A DNA stretch of 64,000 bases. Source: Bacillus halotolerans (GTDB lineage Bacteria; Bacillota; Bacilli; Bacillales; Bacillaceae). Under the pieces are notes generated by a model. It was not told the DNA's origin and ran no database searches. It worked only from the letters and a program-made list of their open reading frames with translations. Where the stretch lies: positions 367,116-431,115 of the forward strand of contig NZ_LPVF01000001.1 in NCBI RefSeq assembly GCF_001517105.1, read 5' to 3'. The first letter of the stretch is position 1. The number at the start of each line of letters is the position of its first letter. Positions 27,900-35,902 of the stretch are shown here, one piece after another. The position numbers and the translations under genes were made by a program.

Positions 27900-28484
27900 T
27901 TAATGCAGCTTTTTAGGACTGGGATTTATATTTTCATGATCGATTTCATCAAATAAATTTCGGTTCTTTGAATGGGAGGGCTGAACATCTTCTTTGATAA
28001 AGTCGGGGTGAATAATCTTTTTTAAATCTCTGACTGTTAAAGGCTTGGCTTCATCAATTAATTCTAAGCCTAATAGGCCGTTTGCTTCTAACGTCGCCTT
28101 TTTGACATCCTGTAAAGTAGAAACGCCGTGCAGCCTCAATTGCATTTCCAGCTGATCTAACGTCAGTCTCATTCTCTTTAAATTGTCTACATGTAATTGG
28201 CCATCTTCAATGATAATTGTCGCTTTCCCGGTTAACAGCCTTTCAATCAAATTAGACTTCAACTGAATCCATTCCATAAAAAGGAGTGAGAGCGTAAAAA
28301 TGATAGCTGCAACTAGTGTTTTTAATAGGCCGTTTTCGATGATCGGCTGAACAATGATGGTGCCGATCGAAATCATGACAACCGTTTGTGCCGATGTCAT
28401 TTGCGCAATTGATTTTCTTCCTGAAATTCTAAGCAAAACCACACCGGATACCATGAGGACAAATGCTTCCCAAGTAAAACTCAT
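27900..28484 (-). CDS. ydfS: DUF421 membrane protein YdfS
   Basis: 194 residues: three membrane helices in the first 85 residues ([49 protein letters not shown]) followed by the cytoplasmic DUF421/YetF domain ([44 protein letters not shown]). The family includes YetF and spore-associated members; its function is unknown. ATG 28484 follows AGGTGGTAGG. The gene is shorter than I recall for strain 168. It lies opposite to ydfQ. Confidence 0.8.
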   Translation of the reverse strand: MSFTWEAFVLMVSGVVLLRISGRKSIAQMTSAQTVVMISIGTIIVQPIIENGLLKTLVAAIIFTLSLLFMEWIQLKSNLIERLLTGKATIIIEDGQLHVDNLKRMRLTLDQLEMQLRLHGVSTLQDVKKATLEANGLLGLELIDEAKPLTVRDLKKIIHPDFIKEDVQPSHSKNRNLFDEIDHENINPSPKKLH

Positions 28485-28818
28485 CCTACCACCTGACCAG
28501 TAATGTAAAGGATTATAACGCCGGAGGCTAACTGCAGAGCGTCTTTGACCATTTGAACGTTAATATATCCGAAAGCCTGATTGTTCATTCAGCATGATGA
28601 ATGACTTTGTATGTTGCCAAGCTGCCCTGCCCGCATGAGAATAAACAGCGATAAAGTTGCCTTACAGCGGTTCGCGTTTCAAGCGGCGTAGAGCAGGTGA
28701 AAAGATTTGTCTTACAATTTTGGACAGGTTGTATAAAAATAAAGCAGATATATGGACATTCTCAAGGCTGGTCCCGTATATTTCAGGCAGGTAAATACCA
28801 ATCAGCAGGAGGAATGAG
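28485..28818. other. Divergent intergenic region ydfS-ydfQ
   Basis: 334 bp between divergent genes; promoters for both must lie here but none is close enough to consensus to call with confidence. Confidence 0.4.
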
Positions 28819-29154
28819 ATGAAAGAGGTTACTGAATTACTATCAATGAATGCAATAGAGAATTTTATAAACCGTCACCAGTTAAGTTTTATCTATATAT
28901 CAAGACCAAGCTGTACAGTATGCCACGCAGTTTTGCCGCAGCTCAGAGAATTGCTGGAGCAGTTTCCGCATATCAAACTAGGACACGTAAATGCTGACAG
29001 TGTGGAGGAGGTTGCCGGCAGATTTTCGGTCTTCACCGTACCTGTTCTTCTTTTATTTATTGAGGGTACTGAATTTCTGAGAGAAGCGCGTTTCGTGCAT
29101 TTTGAACAGCTGGAACAGAAATTAAAAAGAGTTTATCAATTATATGAGGAATAA
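28819..29154 (+). CDS. ydfQ: Thioredoxin-like protein YdfQ
   Basis: 111 residues, thioredoxin fold. The active-site motif is SRPSCTVCHAVLPQL at residues about 30-44, giving CxxC (Cys-Thr-Val-Cys); the cis-Pro region is VFTVPVLLLFIEG. It probably works as a cytoplasmic thiol-disulfide oxidoreductase; partner unknown. ATG 28819 with AGGAGGAATGAG upstream. It has its own terminator. Confidence 0.88.
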   Translation: MKEVTELLSMNAIENFINRHQLSFIYISRPSCTVCHAVLPQLRELLEQFPHIKLGHVNADSVEEVAGRFSVFTVPVLLLFIEGTEFLREARFVHFEQLEQKLKRVYQLYEE

Positions 29155-29166
29155 AATGTGCAGCTA

Positions 29167-29203
29167 AACGAACATGGCATCAAGTCATGTTCGTTATGTT
29201 TTT
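29167..29203 (+). terminator. Terminator of ydfQ
   Basis: ACGAACATG and CATGTTCGT pair across 9 bases, then TATGTTTTT. Confidence 0.75.
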
Positions 29204-29232
29204 ATGAAGGAAGCAGCTGAATATGAAATTCA

Positions 29233-29268
29233 TTGACATAAAATCCAAGTGCATGAAATAATATTCAT
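29233..29268 (+). promoter_or_regulatory. Promoter -35 and palindrome before the TetR gene
   Basis: TTGACA (29233-29238) is followed by the dyad ATGAAATAATATTCAT (29253-29268), which covers the -10 area. Autorepression by the TetR protein encoded 46 bases downstream is likely. Confidence 0.5.
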
Positions 29269-29313
29269 AAGTAATGTTACTGAAGAGTATCTTTTTGTGG
29301 AGGCTGAACCGAT

Positions 29314-29913
29314 GTGAAAAGCAGAAAAGGACGTAAAGGGGAGGAGAGCCGGAAACGATTGCTCAAAGCTGCTGCACATGAATTTTCGATTCGGGGATTT
29401 CATGAAACGAAGGTTAGTGCCATTGTGAAAAGAGCCGGACTGACGCAGCCTTCCTTTTATCTGTACTTTCAAAGTAAAGAAGCCATCTTTGAGGAGTTAA
29501 TCAACGGTTTCCACTCTCGCTTAAGAAAGCTGACAGAATCACTTCTCCTGGAAACCGGATTACATGCGAACGATGTAACAAACAAAGTGCTCTCTGCTGT
29601 GGAAGCTGTTTTTCAGTTTCTGGCGGAGGACAAGGATTTAACAAGGATCGGTTTTTTTCTCAATCCAGAAGCGAAACAATTGAAACAAGATGTGGCGATG
29701 GTTTTGAAAGACAACTTAGAAGCAGAACAGCGCCTTGGCTATTTTCGTTCCGAATTGGAAATGGCAACCGTGGCGGAATGCTTGATCGGCATGATTGAAC
29801 ATTTGACCGATTCATATTTGTTAACCGGAATCAAAGATCCGGCAAGTCTCGCAGCGCAGGTTGTCAATCTCTTAATATACGGGATGCTTCCAAAAGGGAG
29901 TGACGCAAGATGA
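29314..29913 (+). CDS. ydgC: TetR-family regulator YdgC
   Basis: 199 residues. The N-terminal helix-turn-helix is KRLLKAAAHEFSIRGFHETK, VSAIVKRAGLTQPSFYLYFQ, the remainder a helical ligand-binding domain (FQFLAEDKDLTRIGFFLNPE, VAECLIGMIEHLTDSYLL). It resembles YdgC of strain 168. GTG 29314 has GTGGAGG 10 bases upstream. It overlaps the DoxX-like gene by four bases (ATGA), so the two are co-transcribed and translationally coupled. Ligand unknown. Confidence 0.88.
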   Translation: MKSRKGRKGEESRKRLLKAAAHEFSIRGFHETKVSAIVKRAGLTQPSFYLYFQSKEAIFEELINGFHSRLRKLTESLLLETGLHANDVTNKVLSAVEAVFQFLAEDKDLTRIGFFLNPEAKQLKQDVAMVLKDNLEAEQRLGYFRSELEMATVAECLIGMIEHLTDSYLLTGIKDPASLAAQVVNLLIYGMLPKGSDAR

Positions 29914-30254
29914 TATCTATGATCATGAAAGTCAGTTTGGCAGCTTTTATGCTCGCGGGAGGCATCATAAAGGTGTTCCGCGTGCCCTTTCAAGTGGAGC
30001 ATTGGCGGCATTATCAATATCCGTTATGGTTTCTGACTGTTACTGGTATTCTTGAAATAGCGGGGGCATTTGCAATGACAGCGGGAATTTGGAATCGGTA
30101 TGCAGCATTTGGAGCAGGCGTCCTGTTTGTCGTTCTCATGGCGGGAGCGGTTCATGCACACATTGTTCGAGCGCGCCAATCGGTTCTCATGACGATACCC
30201 GCAATAATCTGTTTGATTGTTTCTATCATTATAATCATTTGGGAGTCCACGTAA
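29910..30254 (+). CDS. DoxX-like membrane protein
   Basis: 114 residues with four membrane helices (about 5-20, 38-58, 62-82, 88-110) and the DoxX_2 pattern: GGIIKVFRVPFQVEHWRHYQ, WFLTVTGILEIAGAFAMTAG, VHAHIVRARQSVLMTIPA. Proteins of this type are small integral membrane proteins of unknown activity, some linked to redox or quinone reactions. The start overlaps the end of the TetR gene, which probably regulates it. Confidence 0.82.
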   Translation: MISMIMKVSLAAFMLAGGIIKVFRVPFQVEHWRHYQYPLWFLTVTGILEIAGAFAMTAGIWNRYAAFGAGVLFVVLMAGAVHAHIVRARQSVLMTIPAIICLIVSIIIIIWEST

Positions 30255-30342
30255 GCTATTCACTTAACAAACCAATTTGCAGGAGACCTCCTTCTCTTAT
30301 CGAATAGAATAATAGAAATAGATCTTCATGTGTACGTTATTC

Positions 30343-30367
30343 GTCCGGCACCAGCTGGACTTTTTTT
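30343..30367 (+). terminator. Terminator just upstream of the GNAT gene (possible attenuator)
   Basis: GTCCGGC / GCTGGAC with seven T ending 19 bases before the start codon of the next gene. It ends the tetR-doxX operon or attenuates the GNAT gene. Confidence 0.7.
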
Positions 30368-30386
30368 CATAAAGGAGGAATACAGG

Positions 30387-30860
30387 ATGGCGTTAACTTT
30401 GGAAAACATGACTGTGGAGGAGTTTGAAGCATTTCGCGGGACGTCCGTGCAAAATTATGCGAAACAAAACATACAATCGGGAACATGGACGGAAAAAGAG
30501 GCGTTTGAGAAATCGGAACAGGCATATGAGAACATGATTCCGAATGGACGAAACAGCAGCAATCATCATTTTTGGAACATCAGGAATGACCTTGGAGAAA
30601 ACATTGGCTGGCTCTGGCTGTATGCTGACCCGCACCATCCGCAAAAAGAGGCGTTTATTTATTCATTTGGCCTGTATGAAGCTTTCCGCGGTAAAGGGCT
30701 GGCTCAATTGGCGCTTCACGTGTTAGATGATAAGGCGAGGCAATTGGGAGCGGAAAGGCTTGCTCTCCATGTGTTTGCGCACAATGAAACAGCCGTCCAC
30801 CTTTATCAGAAAATGGGGTATATCATGACAAATATCAAAATGCGGAGACAGCTGGTCTAG
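30387..30860 (+). CDS. GNAT-family N-acetyltransferase
   Basis: 157 residues. An N-terminal helical part (MTVEEFEAFRGTSVQNYAKQ) precedes the GNAT core with IYSFGLYEAFRGKGLAQLAL (acetyl-CoA loop RGKGLA) and LHVFAHNETAVHLYQKMGYI. The substrate is unknown; the N-terminus resembles acetyltransferases near drug-resistance genes. ATG 30387 has AAAGGAGG at 8 bases; longer readings run through the terminator at 30343-30367. Confidence 0.82.
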   Translation: MALTLENMTVEEFEAFRGTSVQNYAKQNIQSGTWTEKEAFEKSEQAYENMIPNGRNSSNHHFWNIRNDLGENIGWLWLYADPHHPQKEAFIYSFGLYEAFRGKGLAQLALHVLDDKARQLGAERLALHVFAHNETAVHLYQKMGYIMTNIKMRRQLV

Positions 30861-30900
30861 CAGGTGAAAATGCGGCCTGCTTAGCGGACGCGTTTAGTCC

Positions 30901-31177
30901 GAGATTGTTGAAGAAGAAGCAGCGTTTATCATTGGTTTTTTGAGTCCCGGAATGCCCTATGTAGCCTTTTTGCTGGCAATGTCGTTTATGGCTCCTGCAA
31001 TTTTATTTCAGCCCACTGATGTTTCTGCATGCTTTGAAAAGCCGGATTGGACTTGTTTTTAAAGAATCGGGCATCACATGTCCGCCCGAGAAGTGTGTGA
31101 TAGCCTTTATTACGCTTTTTGAAGGGCTGACATTCAGCTGGTTTACGAGAATAAACAAACATTTGAGCGGTCTTTAG
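30901..31177 (+). pseudogene. Two joined gene scraps (membrane protein and TetR-like tail)
   Basis: The first frame (30901-31053) reads AAFIIGFLSPGMPYVAFLLA and MSFMAPAILF, a membrane-helix-like segment. An overlapping second frame to 31177 reads ALKSRIGLVFKESGITCPPE and FITLFEGLTFSWFTRINKHL, like the end of a TetR ligand-binding domain. Neither has a start. They are decayed genes between the GNAT gene and vmlR. Confidence 0.4.
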
Positions 31178-31212
31178 ATATTTCCTGCGGCGAGGGCTGG
31201 AGACGAAAGCTT

Positions 31213-31246
31213 AAAAAATACCAAGGGCGAACAGCCCTTGGTATCC
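31213..31246 (-). terminator. Terminator of vmlR
   Basis: ATACCAAGGGC and GCCCTTGGTAT form a perfect stem, with six T on the minus strand. Confidence 0.88.
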
Positions 31247-31254
31247 CTAAAACG

Positions 31255-32889
31255 CTATTGATCCAGCTCTTTCATCCGTTTCGTAAGCTCATTGAAAGCC
31301 TGGTCCAGCTCCTTGTACCCTTTATCATTTGGCGTCATAAAACTGAGCTTTCCCAGCACTTCTTGTCTTTCTGTCTCAAGCTTTAAACGAAGCTCCTCCC
31401 GGTCATTTCTTTCTGAAGGAACGTCATTCAATTGCTTTTTGATGCCATTGTTTGAAATAACGAGTTTGCTGTTCGTTGTTTTCTCGAGAAAATAACGGTC
31501 GTGTGAAACCACAATCAGTGTGCCGCTGTATTGTGACAGTGTTTCTTCCAGCTGTTCGCGTGACGGCAGGTCGAGGTGATTGGTCGGTTCATCTAATATC
31601 AGCACGTCTTTTTCCTCTAAGATATAAGCCATCAGCTTGCACTTTACACGCTCGCCCATACTCATATGTTGAATTGGTTCTGTCCATTGAGAAGCGGTAA
31701 ATCCCAATCGCGTCATGATATTCTGCACGTTTCCTCTCGCCTCGAACGTGTCTTGATAAAATAACTCCTCCGGTGTTTGTTCTAAAGGCAAATCAAATAC
31801 TTCCTGTGTTAAATAACCGATTTTTGCTGATGGTGATATCCACACCTTTCCCTCAGCCGTTTCCTGTCCAAGAATGACTTTCAATAAGGTTGTTTTTCCG
31901 CAGCCGTTCGGGCCTGTAATGGCAACCTTTTCTCTGTGCTGAATCGTAAAGCGGGCGTTTTGAAACAGTGTCTTTTCGCCAAATGACTTCGTCAGGTTTT
32001 GAACCTCTAAAAACCGTTTTCCTGTTTTATGAGTTGTATCAATTGAAAAACGAACAGTATATTCCGGGTCGACAGGCTCAGCCTTTGTCTTTTCGAGTTC
32101 TTTTTCAAGCCGCTTTTGTTTCGATTTGATCTGGGCATCTGTGCGCTTTGCTTTTACACGATGATATTCTTTAAACCCTTCCTTTTTCGTCGATTGTGCG
32201 TGGGCTTTTTCCGACCATGAAGTGAGTTCTGTCATTTGTGCTTCAATCCGTTCAATCATTTTCTGCTGTTTTTCATATTCGCGCTGCTGTGTCAGTCTTT
32301 TTTCTTTCCGGAACTTCATGTAACCAGAGTAATTCCCTTTGTATTCAGTCAGCGTGTGGTCCTCGATTGACCATATTTTCGTGGCAGCTTCATCTAAGAA
32401 ATACCGATCGTGCGAAACGAGAATGACAGTGCCGCTAACATTTTTCAGCTGCTGAATGAGAAATTGCAAGCTTATGTCATCAAGATGGTTTGTCGGTTCA
32501 TCCAGCAGGAAAAGGTCTGCATCCTCCGATAGCCCTTTTGCCAGCCGTGCTTTCAGTTTTTCTCCGCCGCTTAACTGGCTGAAATCACGGGCTGGCACGT
32601 GCCATTTCTCCAGCAGTTTCACTTCGGCAGGTGTCTGATTCTCAAAGGAATACGATTCAGTTTCCTGTTCAACCAGCACCTTTTTTAAGCCGTGCTGCAT
32701 CCATTGGATTTGTCCCTGTGACGGAGTTAAGTCCTTGTTGATGAGGTGAAGCAGCGTCGATTTTCCAGCCCCGTTTTTGCCGATAATCCCAATGATATCT
32801 CCTTGCTGAACACTGGCATTTACGTTTTTAAAAACGGTAAGATCCTTCACTTCATAGCTGACGTTTATTAGTTTTAATTGTTCTTTCAT
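31255..32889 (-). CDS. vmlR: ABC-F ribosome protection protein VmlR
   Basis: 544 residues, two ABC domains without membrane parts. ABC1 (1-230): Walker A GKNGAGKST, signature LSGGEKLKARLAKGL, Walker B LFLLDEPTNHLD. The interdomain linker is a long charged coiled coil (about 175-290) that carries the antibiotic resistance tip. ABC2 (about 300-490): GPNGCGKTT, MSMGERVKCKL, LILDEPTNHLD. A C-terminal coiled extension ends in KRMKELDQ. VmlR displaces virginiamycin M, lincomycin and pleuromutilins from the 50S E/P region. ATG 32889 has GAGGG at 7 bases. Transcription is controlled by an attenuator in the leader. Confidence 0.95.
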   Translation of the reverse strand: MKEQLKLINVSYEVKDLTVFKNVNASVQQGDIIGIIGKNGAGKSTLLHLINKDLTPSQGQIQWMQHGLKKVLVEQETESYSFENQTPAEVKLLEKWHVPARDFSQLSGGEKLKARLAKGLSEDADLFLLDEPTNHLDDISLQFLIQQLKNVSGTVILVSHDRYFLDEAATKIWSIEDHTLTEYKGNYSGYMKFRKEKRLTQQREYEKQQKMIERIEAQMTELTSWSEKAHAQSTKKEGFKEYHRVKAKRTDAQIKSKQKRLEKELEKTKAEPVDPEYTVRFSIDTTHKTGKRFLEVQNLTKSFGEKTLFQNARFTIQHREKVAITGPNGCGKTTLLKVILGQETAEGKVWISPSAKIGYLTQEVFDLPLEQTPEELFYQDTFEARGNVQNIMTRLGFTASQWTEPIQHMSMGERVKCKLMAYILEEKDVLILDEPTNHLDLPSREQLEETLSQYSGTLIVVSHDRYFLEKTTNSKLVISNNGIKKQLNDVPSERNDREELRLKLETERQEVLGKLSFMTPNDKGYKELDQAFNELTKRMKELDQ

Positions 32890-32964
32890 CTATATCCCTC
32901 GCTTTAAGGGAGAACAAAAAAATCCTCCCAAATGTTTTGGAAGGATTAGCCGTGCCTTTGCCAT
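32890..32964 (-). other. Candidate leader ORF ending directly at the vmlR start
   Basis: ATG 32964 opens 24 codons (MAKARLILPK...) that run through the terminator hairpin and stop at TAG 32892-32890, immediately before the vmlR ATG. No good Shine-Dalgarno precedes it, so translation is uncertain. Ribosome stalling on such a leader could keep the terminator from folding. Confidence 0.35.
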
Positions 32965-33025
32965 GATTAAATAAGCTATTCTTCAGAATAGCGCGTACGT
33001 ATATAGAAAATGGGCAGACTAATCC
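32915..33025 (-). promoter_or_regulatory. Transcription attenuator in the vmlR leader
   Basis: On the minus strand the leader holds GGATTAG (33025-33019), a GCTATTC-TTCA-GAATAGC hairpin (32992-32975), and then a terminator: AATCCT(TCC) / (GGG)AGGATT (32947-32921) with a T6 tail to 32915. GGATTAG can pair with CTAATCC (32949-32943), which is part of the terminator's 5' arm, giving an antiterminator. This is the known layout of antibiotic-induced ABC-F leaders. Confidence 0.75.
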
Positions 33026-33121
33026 TATTTTTTTATGATTTGAAATATGCGATTTCAATCGTTAAAAATAAGATTAGTTAATCATTGTCCACCCATCATC
33101 CCTTCTCAATTTATTACAAAC

Positions 33122-33151
33122 AATATAGCATATTTTTCAATTAGAAAGCAA
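33122..33151 (-). promoter_or_regulatory. Promoter of the vmlR leader
   Basis: TTGCTT (33151-33146), 18 bp, TATATT (33127-33122) on the minus strand; the leader would be about 225 bases. Confidence 0.5.
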
Positions 33152-33170
33152 AGGTCATTTTCATCAAAAA

Positions 33171-33201
33171 AGCTCCTGCTCTCATTTCTGAGGCAGGAGC
33201 C
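33171..33201 (-). terminator. Terminator of ydgF
   Basis: GGCTCCTGCC and GGAGCT arms with a six-T tail on the minus strand, eight bases past the stop codon. Confidence 0.8.
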
Positions 33202-33208
33202 GCGAATC

Positions 33209-34588
33209 TTATTGATGCTTCGCTTTTCTTACTTTATAGATCACAATCAGCAAAATAAACCAAACCGGTGTAACAAATAAGGAAACCCGAGTATCCTGTG
33301 CTAATGCCAGTACAACAAGGACAAACGCCAGGAAAGCCAAAATTAAGTAATTTGTAAATGGATAAAGCGGCAGCTTAAATTTGTTTGCTTTCGCCAATTC
33401 AGGTCTTGTTTTACGGTATTTCATATGGCAGATAACAGTAATTCCCCAAATATAGATAAAACATACGGTGGAAATACTTGTGATCAAGGTAAATACGCCT
33501 TCCGGCATGATGTAGTTCAATGTGACACCGATTAAAATCACGATAGCTGAAAAGAACAATGCATTTCTGGGTACCTTGCGCGGTGTCAGTTTCGCCATTG
33601 ATTCCGGCGCATTTTTGTCTTTCGCCAGTGAATAGACCATGCGGCTTGTACTGAATACAGCGCTGTTGCAGGCTGAGGCAGCTGACGTTAATACAACAAA
33701 GTTAATAATGCTTGCCGCACCGACGATGCCGACTGCAATAAAGACCTGTACGAATGGGCTTTCGCTAGGATTGATGACATCCCATGGATAGATGCTCATA
33801 ATCACAAGAAGCGCCCCAATATAGAAAAGCAGCACCCTTACAGGGATATTGTTGATTGCTTTAGGGATGACTTTTTCAGGGTTTTCTGTTTCACCAGCCG
33901 TAAGCCCGACGAGTTCAATGCCGACAAAGGCAAACACAACCATCTGGAACGAGAGGATAAACCCGTGTATTCCATTCGGGAACATACCTCCGTGGCTCCA
34001 GAGATTTGAGAAACTGGAAACACCTGAACTTGTGGAAAAGCCTTTGAAAATCATAAAAAGACCGATCACAATCAGCGCCAAGATGGCAATGACTTTAATT
34101 AATGCAAACCAGAATTCCAATTCTCCAAACAGCTTGACGGTAGCCAGGTTCATAATCAGTAAAATAATAAGAGCGATTAAGCCCGGAACCCATTGCGGCA
34201 CACCGGGAAGCCAATACTGGGTATATAGCCCGACCGCAGTTAAATCGGCCATCGCGATTGAAATCCAGCAGAACCAGTAGGTCCAGCCTGTGATAAATGC
34301 GGCCATATCGCCTAAATAATCTTGAACAAAATCAACAAAAGAGTGATAGTTCAGATTAGACAACAGCAGTTCTCCAAGCGATCTCATAATTAAAAAGCAA
34401 ATGATCCCTGTGATCATGTAAGCAAATAAAATTGACGGCCCTGCAAAGTGTATCGATTTTCCCGAGCCGAGAAACAGGCCTGTCCCAATGGCTCCGCCGA
34501 TCGCAATAAGCTGGATGTGCCTGTTTTTCAGGCCTCTCGACAGTTTCTGCTGATTTATATTAGGATCTTGCGTCATGTCGTCTGTCAC
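33209..34588 (-). CDS. ydgF: Amino acid permease YdgF (APC family)
   Basis: 459 residues, twelve membrane helices of the amino acid-polyamine-cation superfamily. The N-terminal signature is HIQLIAIGGAIGTGLFLGSG (helix 1 substrate site), followed by FAYMITGIICFLIMRSLGEL; later GIELVGLTAGETENPEK in the helix 6-7 region. It probably imports an amino acid by proton symport; substrate not evident (related to D-serine/D-alanine/glycine and proline-type permeases). GTG 34588 is the start, with GGAGG 9 bases upstream; the in-frame ATG at 34576 has no ribosome site. Confidence 0.9.
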   Translation of the reverse strand: MTDDMTQDPNINQQKLSRGLKNRHIQLIAIGGAIGTGLFLGSGKSIHFAGPSILFAYMITGIICFLIMRSLGELLLSNLNYHSFVDFVQDYLGDMAAFITGWTYWFCWISIAMADLTAVGLYTQYWLPGVPQWVPGLIALIILLIMNLATVKLFGELEFWFALIKVIAILALIVIGLFMIFKGFSTSSGVSSFSNLWSHGGMFPNGIHGFILSFQMVVFAFVGIELVGLTAGETENPEKVIPKAINNIPVRVLLFYIGALLVIMSIYPWDVINPSESPFVQVFIAVGIVGAASIINFVVLTSAASACNSAVFSTSRMVYSLAKDKNAPESMAKLTPRKVPRNALFFSAIVILIGVTLNYIMPEGVFTLITSISTVCFIYIWGITVICHMKYRKTRPELAKANKFKLPLYPFTNYLILAFLAFVLVVLALAQDTRVSLFVTPVWFILLIVIYKVRKAKHQ

Positions 34589-34722
34589 TTTGTGTGTTCC
34601 TCCATTGAAAATTGTTTAAACATGTTTTTAGATACTATTATAACACTAAAATTTCTATCTTTTTTACTATACAGGAAATATGGAAGGAAATTTTAAGGTT
34701 TATCAATTCATCACAAGATACG

Positions 34723-34755
34723 AAAAAAGCGGCTCAATCGTGGGAGCCGCTTTTG
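34723..34755 (-). terminator. Terminator of dinB
   Basis: AAAAGCGGCTC and GAGCCGCTTTT with a TTTTTT run on the minus strand. Confidence 0.8.
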
Positions 34756-34766
34756 TTTACGCCATT

Positions 34767-35276
34767 TTATGCTTTTTTCATATACAGATAAAGGCCATAA
34801 TCAGTCGGAGCAGATGCGTACCCTATCTGACGCAGCATCGCTGTTATGTTGCCTCGGTGATATGTCCCGTGATTTACAACATGCGGCACCAGTTCAGAAG
34901 CAGTCGTTTTCATGATTCCGCCGGCGGGATTTTCAATCTGAAGGGGTTTATGGATCTGTTCCTTTTGCTCGAAAAAAGCTGTATATCGCTCGGACAACTT
35001 TAGAAACAGGGCTTCCATTTCCGCTAGTTCCTTCGCCACTGTCTGGTCTGTAAGCTGTTCAGCTAATGCCAAAGCATGGTTCATACTTTTTCCGGAAAAC
35101 ACTTCCGCCCAGCCGAGATCAGAAAGATAAACATGGGACAAGACATGGGATATTGACGGGAACACACTTTGGATCTCCTGACGATAAACCTCCTGTGGAA
35201 GCTCTTTTAATCGATTAAATATTTGCTGATGAGCCCATACGTTATATTCATACAATTGTAATGCTAGATCAGACAT
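34767..35276 (-). CDS. dinB: DinB/YfiT-family metal-dependent protein DinB
   Basis: 169 residues forming the four-helix DinB fold. The three metal-binding histidines are expected in ISHVLSHVYLSDLGWAEV (residue about 45-50) and VVNHGTYHRGNITAML (two His near 130-135), as in other members. The gene is DNA-damage inducible in B. subtilis and unrelated to the E. coli polymerase of the same name; its enzymatic role is unknown. A LexA-type box lies 41 bases upstream. ATG 35276 follows AAAGGGG. Confidence 0.9.
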   Translation of the reverse strand: MSDLALQLYEYNVWAHQQIFNRLKELPQEVYRQEIQSVFPSISHVLSHVYLSDLGWAEVFSGKSMNHALALAEQLTDQTVAKELAEMEALFLKLSERYTAFFEQKEQIHKPLQIENPAGGIMKTTASELVPHVVNHGTYHRGNITAMLRQIGYASAPTDYGLYLYMKKA

Positions 35277-35316
35277 GTGAATTTTCCCCTTTCGCGTTTA
35301 TCGTTTCTATTGTATA

Positions 35317-35330
35317 CGAACAAACATTCT
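35317..35330 (-). promoter_or_regulatory. LexA (DinR) box of dinB
   Basis: CGAACAAACATTCT matches the Bacillus SOS consensus CGAACNNNNGTTCG in the GAAC and TTC halves with two mismatches. Position upstream of dinB supports the call. Confidence 0.7.
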
Positions 35331-35358
35331 TTAGGGAGTTTTCTGTGAATAAAATGTA

Positions 35359-35423
35359 TTGACAGAACATAGTTTAGGGGGATAAACTATGTAGCATCAA
35401 TCGAAAGTTTAGGGGTGTAAACT
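35359..35423 (+). promoter_or_regulatory. Promoter and two palindromic operators of ydgGH
   Basis: TTGACA (35359-35364), 18 bp, TAAACT (35383-35388). Palindrome 1 (35368-35391) has arms CATAGTTTA and TAAACTATG around GGGGGA and covers the -10. Palindrome 2 (35406-35423) has AGTTTA/TAAACT around GGGGTG. The centres are 35 bp apart. Such twin sites fit autorepression by the MarR protein YdgG. Confidence 0.8.
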
Positions 35424-35443
35424 AAAGTGCAGGAGGAAAGACG

Positions 35444-35902
35444 TTGAATGAACAGAAGCTATGCCAAGCGATCAATCTTTTCGTGGAAGTTTTACTTGAA
35501 GGTACAGAGTTTGTACATCATGAAGTCGATCAGGATGTATTCAAACACATCTCCAGAGAACAGGCCGACCTGTTAAAAATTTTAAAAGTCAAGGGCCCAT
35601 CTTCTCCCGGCAGCCTGGCCATGTATCAAAACGTGCATAAGAGCGCGATTTCTAACCGATTGAAGAAGCTGCTGGAAAAGGGATTGGTTGAGTGGGATGA
35701 CTGTCCGGTAAAAAGTGATAAACGCACGAAACGAATCAAAATTTCAGAAAATGGTGAAAGCATTATCGAAGAATTGGATTCAGCTATCTTTCACGCGCTC
35801 AAAGAGCTGATGCACGATATAGATGAGGAGCACTTACAATCATTCATTGACATATTTACCATTCTAAAAAGCAAATTTAAAGGAGGGGATCTTCCGGAAT
35901 GA
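35444..35902 (+). CDS. ydgG: MarR-family regulator YdgG
   Basis: 152 residues. Winged-helix core: EQADLLKILKVKGPSSPGSL, AMYQNVHKSAISNRLKKLLE, KGLVEWDDCPVKSDKRTKRI, ending in a helical dimer segment. It probably represses its own operon with ydgH through the two palindromes upstream. The start is TTG 35444 (AGGAGG 7 bases upstream); the nearby ATG 35448 is out of frame. Its stop overlaps the ydgH start (ATGA). Confidence 0.9.
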   Translation: MNEQKLCQAINLFVEVLLEGTEFVHHEVDQDVFKHISREQADLLKILKVKGPSSPGSLAMYQNVHKSAISNRLKKLLEKGLVEWDDCPVKSDKRTKRIKISENGESIIEELDSAIFHALKELMHDIDEEHLQSFIDIFTILKSKFKGGDLPE

